Shown in pieces: positions 44,363-54,878 of a stretch of 64,000 nt of DNA. Both the position numbers and the translations under genes were made by a program. The stretch's first letter is position 1; every line of letters starts with the position of its first letter. Source of the DNA: Mycocentrospora acerina (lineage: Eukaryota > Ascomycota > Dothideomycetes > Pleosporales); NCBI GenBank assembly GCA_022701365.1, contig JAKUHH010000030.1:621107-685106 (forward strand). The letters run 5' to 3'. The notes under the pieces were generated by a model that searched no databases, had not been told where the DNA came from, and worked only from the letters and a program-made list of their open reading frames with translations.

Positions 44363-47300
44363 GTGTTCCTGGGGAACTGTGATTATTTACTTAGATCCAG
44401 TAAAGATGTACAACTAGATGAATGAGCATATGAAGGTACATTCGGTTGCCATTTGGATTGTATATAGGTAAGATGCGTGTTGTATATATCAAAGCAAGCA
44501 AAGCGTGGATTACTTACTATTGAGGCTGTGCTATGTCGTGTACTATGTACTTCCGCGACAAACCGAGAGGAACTGCTTGGCACTATAGGTGGAACGTTAA
44601 ATTGCCAAAATTGGCATTGATTTTTTTCGACGAGGGTTGGTGCTTAAATTGCTAGCAGCCGATTAGTTATCGTTGAGCATATTGGGCCGATATGTCCTCT
44701 ACCGGCCGTACGCCAGGTTCAAGCAGGAACTTTAGTTGAAGCATCGATTCATTGGTTAGACACATGACTTGGTCTCGTCTTCCACGTCTATTCTTGCCGT
44801 AGTCGACGTACGGTAAGACGAGTAGCAGCTCACGACTCGACAGTTTAAGATAGGAGGTAGAAATGCCAGTTGCAAAGCAAACGCCGGAAAAGCTACGTCT
44901 ACAAGCGGTAATGCCGATACTATCTCTGTTGTTACGAAACGTCTAGTAATAATCAATCTATCACTATAGACTCAAATGGAAAGCGAGAACGTTCGATGTG
45001 TAGCGGTTCGTTTAGTTAGAAATGGCCAACACGAACACATGGCGATCGTCATAAGCCACCACGACCACTAAGACCTCCGATCATTGGCATCTCATCGGAA
45101 CCGATCTAGACCAAGAGTGTGGGGAAATCGGAGGTTGGCATGCGAATCATAATCTGCGGCGACGTTTCCATGCACAGTGCAAGATCAACTCACTCGCTTC
45201 AGGTGCAGGGAGGTGATGTCAGGTGTGTGACGGCCCTCTTCCGATCTTTGATGAGAGTCGTGATACTGTGCACGAGGCTTTTGTCAGGTAGCAGGAAGTC
45301 GGTGGTATATGTTTACCCGGACAAGCCTGCGGATTGTGGACTATAGCCTGTTCCCGTGGACGTTGAATTGAAACCCCCCCACCCCCCCCCCCGAACACAT
45401 GGCTGCGAATAATTTTTTGCGACACAACCCACTTTCAAAGCGCTACGCAGCATAACCGTGTGCTTGGGTATGGGCGCAAATGCATTCTGACAAGCGTCAG
45501 GGTATCGCAGAAAGCTGTTTGTGTCCCAACGTCTGCGGCTCACCAAACCAAGGTACCACTAACACGAGGAAGGATACGATCAACGTTCATGGGTGGGATT
45601 GCTGTTGAATATCGCAATCATTGCCATGTGTTGATTGGTCTGTTTGATTTGCAGAAGCGAGAGGTTGCTGGAAAACACGGCCGAGAAAGTGTCGTTACAG
45701 TCGAGTCGAGTGCGCCCTACGTCGACTAGATTTTGAGGTGGATAAGTCGAGGAGTTCCCACAGAAAGTTTACGGGGACGCAACGCCACACAGAGAAAGTA
45801 TGGATGTAAAAACGGTTTCGACGTCGTCGGGTTACGACTTTTGATCTACCGGCGTGTGGAGAAGAATCTAGCCTACGCCACCTTCCACTCAGCTTTGGCT
45901 AGCTCGTGTGATGCTCTTGGACTTGGCCGCTCTGTATGGGGTACTTCAGAACAACAAGTGCGAAAAACATCTTTGACTGTCACTTTCGTGACATGTTTTG
46001 AGAAGCGGCCACGTCAGACTGTGTTGCTGAATAGGCTACATGTGCTTAGGTGACGATTCAGCCCCTGATCCAAAGGCGTTACGCTTCTCCGAGCCTCCAC
46101 CGAGCCGCACGCTAACCATGGGGATGGGGAAGTCACAGGGATGTTTCTCCGCTTGTTCGCTTGTTCGCTTGTTCGCTGAGTAATGAGTCTATGCGGGTGG
46201 GAGTTGACGGTACTCAAACGTCAAAAGTCGAGTATCTTGGCTGGTGTTGGCACCTCCAACTGCCGACGTTACACGGATCATCATGTTCATGGAATGTCGA
46301 CGTGAGCTCTGACTTGACAGTTGTTGTTAACTTCTGTCAGGCGGACAGCTGGAAGAAATTCGACAGACATGCACCGTGGGTACGCTAATATCCGGGGCGC
46401 AGTTTCGTTGGCGGCTGTCTCCATCGACGTGCAGGACGTCTCCGATCAGGGACATCGCAGCCGTAGAAAATCTCGCAGACTCATTCGTCACGTGATTAGG
46501 CCCGGCTAACAAGGCGGCTAGGAATCCAGACCTGCTAGGTAGGTCTTTACCAGTCATCCTGACACCAATTGCGTTGCACTTTGGACACGCATTTCCGCTT
46601 GTACGGCGAAGATCCCGCCCCGGAGGATCGTAGTCATTCAAGAACCATGTCTATCCGTCCGATACTCCATGCGTTGAATCATACTGTAGCCCAACAATTA
46701 GCCAACCTCGATAAGGCTGGAAGATGGGTTTGTGAGAGGGTTACGATCAGCCGTTCTTTAATACAAGAATCTGACCTATCAATGACGCATGACCTATACG
46801 CCACTTTGGTCCATTGGCTAACCTTAACATGTTTTGAAGCATGGAGTAGTTAAGCTCGTACGACCAGGGCCTCCAGCCCAATTTAACGTCAAAGCTGGTT
46901 GCCAAATCTTAGGTTGAAATAGTATTTCTCCTTCACATGTATCAGCTGGAAAAGTGCACACAGTCAGCAGGAAGGGCAGGATCGGCATGAAGAAATCATC
47001 GGTGCCGCGGCATCGTAAACTCGCAGCAGCTGACGTCGGACAGCGCGTTTTGTTCTCAAAAGGGAGCCTTATTCCGACCACATCCGAGAAGGTCCGCGTC
47101 CCCAAACGCCAAGTGTGGAGCGCCAGCCATCGCCTGTGGGAACTGGGGTACTCACTACCATCCCCACAGGTCGGCGTCATGGGGGTCAATTACACTATGA
47201 GAAATAGCGGCTGGCGTGCATACCCTAGGATAACTAGCGTGGCCTGGAATTGTTATCCACCTCGATGGATTTCGGGGCAATACATAATCTTCGGTCTTCC

Positions 47301-47399
47301 CCACACCCGCGTCGCGTTTACGCTGTAATTATTGCATCCCTCTGCTTGCTCGTCTTCACCTTGGCGAATTCCCCTGGACGACGACAATAATCTCCAGTC
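44363..47399. other. Long intergenic gap (3.0 kb) upstream of CTF1-like gene
   Basis: This is the longest gene-free stretch of the window. It holds the IML2 3' end, poly-C tracts near 45374-45392, three copies of an 8-mer GCTTGTTC at 46151-46174, and no frame that resembles a known protein. A large upstream region is common for fungal regulators. A degraded element or a non-coding RNA is possible, but no terminal repeats or transposase remnants were seen. Confidence 0.45.
45374..45392 (+). repeat. Interrupted poly-C tract
   Basis: A run of seven C, one A and about eleven C. It could be a sequencing-length hot spot. Confidence 0.8.
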
Positions 47400-50300
47400 A
47401 TGTCTGACTACTCCGGATCTCCATCCGACCACCACGAGACACAACCGCCGAAGCGCAAAGCCACCTATGCTGGCCTCGACGGACACACTACTGGACGTTC
47501 AGTGAAAAGGAGGGCTTCCAAAGCTTGTCAGTGTTGTCGAGCTCGCAAGGTTAGGTGTAATGTCACAGAACACGGTGCCCCATGCACAAATTGCAGACTA
47601 GACGAGGTAGAATGCATCGTATCAGAGAGCAGGCGCAAAAAGTCAGTTGTTACCCTTTCAGTGCAACATCCGACAACCCCTCCCCATGCGCACAAGCGAA
47701 ACACCAACCAATGATACATTGAATGTCGTCATACAAAACTCGCTCTTTACTTCTCTGCATATTTTCAGTTGCAACTTCAAGTCGATTAATGCCGTAATGG
47801 CTGGTTGCATGTTCAAATTGAACATAGTGCTAATTTTGGCAGAAAATGGAGCAAGGAAGATGAGCAACAAGCAGAGAATTTGAATTCGGCGTCGAGTGTT
47901 AATCGGAAACTTGCTTCGCGTGATGCACTCGACAATGTCCTTCATTTGAATTCGTCGTGCGGATCACATGAGACAGAGCCACAACGTGACGGACACGTTC
48001 CCCACTCGATTTGTACGTTTTTCTCCATCGATTTCGGTCTACTTGGAGTTTTTAATGCTGACCTCGCACAAGACCAGAATCATGGACATCGCGTTTCCTC
48101 TGTGACTAATTTCTCAGATTTGCACCACCGTTCTATTCCATACTCACCCTTCTCTGGCGATGGCCGAAGTTCTTTCTTTAGCGGCATACTACCGGAGACT
48201 CCATCAATCGAGCTGCCAAAATTCATCAAGCCGCTCCCGTCCAAGATTGGTCCTGAGGAGATAGAGTATCTGGGAAAGAAGGGTGCCTTGAGCGTACCAA
48301 AAGGACTTTTGCGAAGTGAGATGCTACGTGTCTACATTGAGTTTGTTCATCCATACATGCCACTTCTAGATCTGCACGACTTTTTGGCGGCAATCGATCG
48401 GCCGGATGGAAGCAAAGGAAAAGTCAGCCTGATTTTGTTCCAAGCCGTCATGTTTGCGGGCTCGGCATTTATTGACATGCAGCATCTGCATACTGCAGGG
48501 TACGCCACAAGGAAAGAAGCTCGCAAGGATTTCTTCCAGAAGACTAGAGTAAGCAAAACCCCCGTTCCTGGAAGAGCTCGATGCTCGTGCTTCATTTATG
48601 CCTCGGCATGTGAACTTTGTCGGAGGCTTATAATCTCCGACATTCATACTACGAATGACATTCATGGTTCGGTCGGATTCGGAAACTTTACTAATTCCGC
48701 GCGCAGATTTTGTATGACTTTGATTACGAGTCCGATCGAGTATCTCTCGTTCAGGCGTTGTTGCTCCTAACGTACTATTATGAGACACCTGACGACCAAA
48801 AGGACACCTGGCACTGGATGGGTGTGGCTACATCTGTCGCACACACAATCGGTCTACACCGAAATCCGGACAACACAAACTTGGATCCCAAGCGTGTTAA
48901 ACTTTGGAAGCGCATATGGTGGTCAACCTACATGCGGGACCGTCTGATTGCGCTTGGTATGCGACGACCAACAAGAATAAAGTCGGAAGACTTTGACGTG
49001 CCTATGTTGACTATGGATGATTTCGAGATTGCTCCCATCCCAGACTCGATCAGCTGCATTCCGGCTGACTGTCGTATCGCCAGAGATGTTGACTCTCAGC
49101 GTCAACTGGCAATCATGTGCATAGAGAAGGCCAGACTTTGTCTCTGTATATCGCAGGTGCTCTCGAAGCAATACTGCGTCCTCAACAACAACCATGGCCT
49201 TCAAAATGACCGGACGACTATGATGTTGCTTCCCAAGAAGCTAGATCCCGAGACAAGCGAGGTGCAAGCATGTGACGAACAGCTCCAGAAATGGGTTGAG
49301 GAACTTCCTGCAGAGGCTCAATATACGGACAAATTCTGCGGAGATGCATCACTCGATTTGGCGCGCTCATTGTTACACATGGTGTTCTTCACCACACTCT
49401 CCGCATTGCATCGACCTCAGGTATTGCCAAGTTCGCAGAGCAGCCCAATTCGTAGTCCGTCCAAGACGAATGTTGAATCCGATGCCCTCGATGTTTCTCG
49501 TCGCAACGTTCGCCGATCTGCTTCAGCTATCACTTCGATTGCTCAGCGACTCGACTCTGCCGACCTAGTCAGGTATCTACCAACCGCAGGTGTAACTGTT
49601 CTCCTACCAGCCATCATCATTCACCTACTCGACATCAAGGCCCCCGAGGAAGAGACTCGCCGTACATCCTTGCGTGGCTTCTGTACATGCATGGCTGTGA
49701 TAGGCAAGCTACGCGATCTGTATGCGGCTGCCGACTACTCCGTCGCCTTTTTAGAAGCTGCTATTCGCAAAGCAGGAATTCACATTGCACCCGTGACAGC
49801 AATGACATCTCCCATGCCCAAGCCGTCGCCCATAAACACCGTCGAAGATCTCGTCGACGCTGGCAGACGCCTTGATCAGGTCAATTCCACAATGATATCA
49901 TCACAGCATTCGTCGACGATGACACCACCCCCTGACAGCGGCACCACAACAATGCACGCTCTTGAGAAGCGGACAAACCAACCCAACGTCACAGACGAAG
50001 AAGTCGCTCGCCGTCTCGAAACTTTCCTCGCCTCAACCCCACCAGAGTCGGACCACGAGCACATGTCCATTACCATTTCCGAAGACACATCTATGGATAT
50101 TGATGACATGCCAGCAACTCCTTCTAAAGATGTAGTTTTTAGCAGGTGGTCCGCACTCCCCCATCCTTCCGATCTAGTCAGCAAAATCGAATCCTCCAGC
50201 AACGTCATCCACCACCAAGACGACGAAGTCCTATTCTCCAGTCTGCCACTGAACAACAAGTTTGACGATGGTGACTTTGATTCACTGTTGAACTTGGACG

Positions 50301-50422
50301 CTGTAGGCGAGACATTCAACTTTGACGACGGGTTCATGGACGGGGGAATGAGTCTCGCTGGCGGACTAGGCGAGGTGGATTGGCTGCACGCTGGAGACGG
50401 AGCTCCAGCCATTGAAATTTGA
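47400..50422 (+). CDS. Zn2Cys6 regulator, cutinase factor CTF1-beta/FarB-like
   Basis: This is a nuclear zinc-cluster regulator of the group including Fusarium CTF1 and Aspergillus FarA/FarB, which control cutinase and fatty-acid utilisation genes. Exons are 47400..47641, 47843..48012, 48073..48548 and 48707..50422, giving 867 aa. The cluster is ACQCCRARKVRCNVTEHGAP then CTNCRLDEVEC, spacing C-x2-C-x6-C-x8-C-x2-C-x6-C, with basic residues before it. GRKWSKEDEQQ follows the first intron. The fungal_trans core includes YIEFVHPYMPLLDLHDFL, TWHWMGVATSVAHTIGLHR and WSTYMRDRLIALGMRRPTR. The tail is acidic with aromatic residues (DFDSLLNLDAVGETFNFDD), a likely activation domain. Intron 2 is 60 nt and stop-free; I splice it because SIYQNHGH then fits better. 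Distinguishing FarA from FarB needs a tree. Confidence 0.88.
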
Positions 50423-50893
50423 TCAACGATTCTTCTTTACGGGTTATTAAAATAATGAGACGGATGGACGGATAGATTCAAAAGTTCTGTTTCTATTTTT
50501 TTTATCACACGGCATTTATTGAGGGGGTTGTTTCTGCGAACGATATCCATCTCTAGGTTGATTTCGGCATATGCGTATCAACATGGGCTTTTTTTTACCA
50601 GCTTTTTCTTCTCTCTTTCTCCGAATAATCAATCAGCAAGCCTCGTTGCAAGTTGAAAACGCAGAGAGCTACGTAGCAATGAACAGACTAAAACAGTTTA
50701 ATCGTTCCATCTTTCTCTCTCTTTCTCCTCTCCATTTCCCCCGTTGATTATCAATCACACTTTGTCTTGGCCAATAACTCGAAAGCACTCCGTCATAATC
50801 AACACCAGTACATCGGCCCCAGTCCCAGCCCAGATCTCGCCCAATCCGACCCTCGACCCCCGACCCTCGATCATCGAAGCGGAGTCGGGCAAT

Positions 50894-50968
50894 ATATCCT
50901 TGAACCTGGAGAAACTCCATATCCTTGGACCCGGAGGAACCCCACATCCTTGCACCTCAAACCCCCCT
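50894..50968 (+). repeat. Three imperfect 25-bp tandem repeats
   Basis: Units at 50894-50918, 50919-50943 and 50944-50968 each begin with (A)TATCCTTG or ACATCCTTG. Units 1 and 2 differ at only a few positions; unit 3 is more diverged. Confidence 0.75.
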
Positions 50969-51101
50969 GCATCCGTATCCCCCCGGACATGAATCCAAAG
51001 GTCTAATCGGCATATTCTGTTGCTCCGAAGGTCAAATAACGGGCACGAGCGTACGTTCAAGCACTTTAACCATGTAGTGATTATACACTGCCCAGGCTCT
51101 G

Positions 51102-51119
51102 ATATATATATATATATAT
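51102..51119 (+). repeat. (AT)9 microsatellite
   Basis: About nine alternating AT dinucleotides in the convergent gap. Confidence 0.85.
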
Positions 51120-51439
51120 CCATACATACTATTCCGTTCCGACTTACTCAACACCCCCTTAATCAGACCAACGATCAGAAAAGGGGGAAAGAATCTCTAA
51201 AAGAGATAGAGAGAGAGAGAAACTCAACCTTACCGCACTGAACTCGATGTCGTCGTCGTCATCATCATTGTCTTCGTCGTCTTCTTTCCGCCGCCCCCAA
51301 GAAAGAGCAAGCTGTAGCATAGCCCACTTCCCGCCCTTCCATCATTGACATGACCTTGCTAGCCAATGTATTCTTTTCAGACACACACACAAAAATGATC
51401 ATGATTGATTACATCCATCCATCTATTCAAACTAACAAT

Positions 51440-51455
51440 CCCCCCCCCCCCCCCC
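51440..51455 (+). repeat. Poly-C run of about 16
   Basis: An uninterrupted homopolymer of C; its length may be uncertain in the assembly. Confidence 0.8.
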
Positions 51456-51543
51456 AATATTTAATAAAAACGAGTAAAACCGAGTCAAGTATTCCATACT
51501 CCCGCAAAGACAACATAACCCTAAAAACGACAAATCATTCTCG

Positions 51544-51587
51544 TACATACATACATACATACATACATACATACATACATACATACA
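51544..51587 (+). repeat. (TACA)11 microsatellite
   Basis: About eleven perfect tetramer copies. It is immediately followed by ACAACACAACAC-like sequence. Confidence 0.88.
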
Positions 51588-52298
51588 ACAACACAACACA
51601 AGGGAGACGCAAACTGAAGCACAACAACCGCCTCGTCTCTCCTCACCCGCCTGTCCGCCCGTCTGTGCCGTGTTTTTTTGTTAAAAAAAAAAGAAGGGTT
51701 TCGTACAGCCACGTACAGACGGACAGACGGGACAGACGGGACAATGCCGTGTTTTCCCGGCGGTGGGCAGGAAGAAAGGGAGGGAGGGGGGAAGGGGCGT
51801 TGATTGGATGGTATGGGGATGGGATGGGAGGGGAGGGGAGGGGAGGTGGCTCGCTCAAAGGTCGGGGATCGTGGATGCCATGCTTTATCATGCTATGCCA
51901 TGCCATGCCATGTGCGTGTGCATGCATGGGGAGGGGGCGGTGGGAATGTACATGCAATGCAGGAGAGAGCTGGACGAGAGTTTTGCGGGGGAGGGGGGAG
52001 GGGTTTAGGCGAGGATAGGATGGCGGGACTTTTTCTAGAAACGGGTAAGCAGTATAGGTCTCTTCGGAAAAGCATGCATGCAGTAGTGTCAAATTTTTTG
52101 AAGATTCTCTTTCGTCTCGTGTTACAACAAAAATACGACGACATTAGAAGAGAATGAACGAGGATTAAAAGGTAATTAACGGGGCGCGTTCCTTTACGCC
52201 TCTAAACATGTTGAATGACAGCTGCCAGCCTCGCGCCAACGCCCTATTGTGACACCAGCACGCAAATATATCCGAGTTTGGTACACACTCAAGTGAGA

Positions 52299-53929
52299 TT
52301 ACTCTTCCTGTGCCCATCGCTTTTCCCTAATAGGCATCTGCTCGCCTGCAGCCTCCCTCTCCCCGCTGACCTCCCTCTTCCACGCTTGGTATTCACCCAG
52401 ACGCACCTCGGCATAGCTCGCATAGTCAAAGTTGATCTGAGAAATCTGCGCTTGTATCAAGGCCCAGATGCCCCAGTAGAACCCAGGCACACCACGGAAC
52501 CTGTCGACTTGTTCAAACAACTCCTCCAGGTCAGACTCCTGGTACATGCGGTTCTGGTGCGTGGTAAAACTACGGAGGTACTCGCGGAGGAACGCTCGGC
52601 GGACCTGACGGGTGGGCAGGACAGAAAAATCGCAATCAAAGCCACCCCATTCGGCAAAGTGGTTTACAATGTCGAACGAGGCCGGGGCGGGCGTGGCGTA
52701 CTCGTAATCGATAAAGGACACAGAGGCAGCCGTCTCGGGTTCTACGGAACCGCCAGATGCACTAGAGCGGCGGGAGACGGCAGCAGACGAGGGCGAAGGT
52801 TCGATGATCACGTTGCCGGAGAGGAGGTCGCAATGGGCGAAGACGAAGGGGTTTGAGCCGGCGACGCCGGGCGTGTCGCCCAGCGTCTTGACCAGGCTCT
52901 CGAGCTCGCGCATCAGCAAATCGCGGCGGTCCTGTTGCGCGGTGGTGCTTGTTGGAAGCGCTAGGATCCATTTCTGCATAGTAGTCCACACATTCGGCAC
53001 GGGTTGGCCTGGCGTGAGTTGGGCCATTGCTGCCAGAGATGCACGCTTGTTGTGGGGAGTAAGTTGGGACGGAGCAGGGCACGTGGTGCTGATACTCGAT
53101 ATAGGTAATGTTGCATGCCATTCTCCGAGCCTCTGAGCTACCCCTCTCCACACTTCTGGCCGACGCAGGTCAGCGGGCGCACACACGCTGCCCGAGATGT
53201 ATTTGTATAGAAGGCCATTGTCAAACCGGGCATAGAGCGTGGGCGCGAGCTCGTGGCGGGCGAGGAGGCTGTGGGAGCGTGTTTCCTCTGGGGGAGGGGG
53301 TTAGTACATTTGGAATGGCGTGTGGGGGAGTGGGTGAATATATGAATGGGTGTATGTATGTATGGGGGAGTGTGTGGGTGAGTGGGTGAATGTAGGTGTA
53401 GGTGTAGGTGTAGGTGTAGGTGTAGGTGTAGGTGTAGGTGTAGGTGTAGGTGTAGGTGTAGGTGTAGGTGTAGGTGTAGGTGTATGCATAAACGGACGCG
53501 TGTGTATGAACGGGGGTGTGTGTAGATGAATGTAAGAGGAAAGACGCACTCTCTCGGTCTATCAGAACATCGGTGCCCTTTCCATATGCGCGCAGCAGGA
53601 TGGCATCCTCGTCTATCTCTGCCGTGGAGAGGCCTGGTCGGTTGTTCACCGCCTTTAGAAGCTGCCGGGCACATTAGCTGCCTGTGCAGACGACGGCCTC
53701 GCCCTGCAGCCACGCAGAGGCACACAGAGGGGGGGAAAAGGAGAGAGAGGCGGCCTACGGTGTTTGTGATGCCATCGGTGAAGCGCACAAAGTCGACCGT
53801 GTCCTTTGTGTCCTTCCAGTCGGGCCTCAGGGTGAAGATGAGGGCGAGGGCGGAATTGCGCGAGTCGGTGTTGTTGTAGAGCAGGGGGATGTGGCGCAGG
53901 GAGTCGTAGGGCGAGGGTGACTTGCTCAT
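52299..53929 (-). CDS. EKI1: Ethanolamine kinase
   Basis: This enzyme phosphorylates ethanolamine (often also choline) with ATP, the first step of the CDP-ethanolamine branch of the Kennedy pathway. Minus-strand exons are 53759..53929, 53550..53661 and 52299..53287, giving 423 aa. The N-terminus includes DTVDFVRFTDGITNT joined to LLKAV. ILLRAYGKGTDVLIDRE ends exon 2, and HSLLARHELAPTLYARFDNG opens exon 3. The kinase catalytic loop is FVFAHCDLLSGNVII (HxDxxxxN) and the metal-binding segment is VSFIDYEYATPAPASFDI, then NHFAEWGGFDC, which favours ethanolamine kinase over choline kinase. Intron 2 is about 262 nt, much longer than its neighbours, because it carries a GGTGTA repeat. An in-frame ATG farther upstream exists; 53929 (MSKSPSPYDSL) is the conservative start. 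Confidence 0.93.
53395..53484 (+). repeat. (GGTGTA)15 minisatellite inside EKI1 intron
   Basis: Fifteen perfect hexamer copies (TACACC on the gene strand) lie within the second intron of the ethanolamine kinase gene. Related GTGTGGGTGAGTGGGTGAATG sequence flanks one side. Confidence 0.95.
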
Positions 53930-54878
53930 GGTGTTGGTGCTCTGCGGGCTGGCGGTTAGCAGGCAAATTGGGCAGTCGGGGATTTGGGCGTGGATGTGAG
54001 TGTGCAGCACGGCAAGAACTGGACCCTGGCGGCGCATGTGAAAGTGGGCCGGCTGGTTGGGCGGTCAAGAGGCGAGGGCGGGCGCGGTGCAGGCGAGGGC
54101 AGGCCGGGTACGTACCAATTGGGCGGGCAGAGGGCCTGCACGGGGTCGTTGGGAGAGCGGACGGTGTTGTGGCTGGCAAAAGTCGTGAGAGAGCAGGCAC
54201 ACGGCCAGGCACAGTGGCACTGGTCGCGTGCAAGTGCCGCCCTCGCCCCTTGCCGTCTTCTGCTAGCCCCGCAACACAACAGCGACTCCACACTCGCTGG
54301 CAGCATCCGGGCGGCCCTTGCAACGTGCAGCATGCAACAGAGACCCTGATCCCCTCCTGGCACACAACAGCCACCGCTGACGTCTGCCCGTCTGGTGTTT
54401 GGCCATTACCACACTCTGCGCAATCTACTTCTCCCTGTCGACCCGGCAATGTCGGCTGCTGTGCTGTGGCTTGACGCATGACGACGCAAGCCGCCTTGCG
54501 CGCTGTTGCTGTGGCCCCCACCCCGATTGGGCTGTTGCACTCGTGAACGGCACACGCGCTGCCACATGCTGCGTGTACAATGTGGCGCTCGATGACGTTT
54601 TTTTTGGTCTTTGTCACAGCCGTGCTAGAGAGGGTTTGCGTGGGAATATTGCATGTGCATGCAGACGTAGGCATTACAGAAGAACATGCACACTACCTGA
54701 AGATGCATGGGTCAGAGGGCAGTCACCTTGAACAGCAGCATCATCATCGTCATCATCACCATGTCTCCCACAGCATGTTGGCAAGACAAGAGAACTTGAC
54801 ATTCTTACGCCATTGCACACGACAGTCCATACCCTCTCACTGACTCACTCACACACACACACACACTCTCTCTCTCAC
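53930..54878. other. EKI1 upstream region and ACAD 3' flank
   Basis: This 949-bp stretch is the promoter side of EKI1 and the 3' side of the acyl-CoA dehydrogenase gene. Long open frames occur on both strands because it is GC-rich near 54000-54350, but none matches a family. CATCATCATCGTCATCATCACC occurs near 54741 and an ACAC/CTCT dinucleotide run near 54850. Confidence 0.5.

Larger units (their letters stand above)
50423..52298. other. Convergent gap (1.9 kb), low complexity
   Basis: Both neighbours end here. The gap contains three 25-bp imperfect repeats, (TA)n, poly-C, (TACA)n and a GGGAGGGGAGGGGA purine block near 51830, listed separately where clear. TGCCATGCCATGCCATG units lie near 51896-51912. 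I see no gene. Confidence 0.55.

Noticed and set aside
53391..53490. Hexamer array considered as CRISPR or telomere-like repeat
   Set aside because: Units are contiguous 6-mers without spacers and do not match TTAGGG; it lies inside a eukaryotic intron.
53655..54674. 339-codon minus-strand frame upstream of and overlapping EKI1
   Set aside because: Overlaps the first EKI1 exon in a different frame and is low complexity; no homologue recognised.
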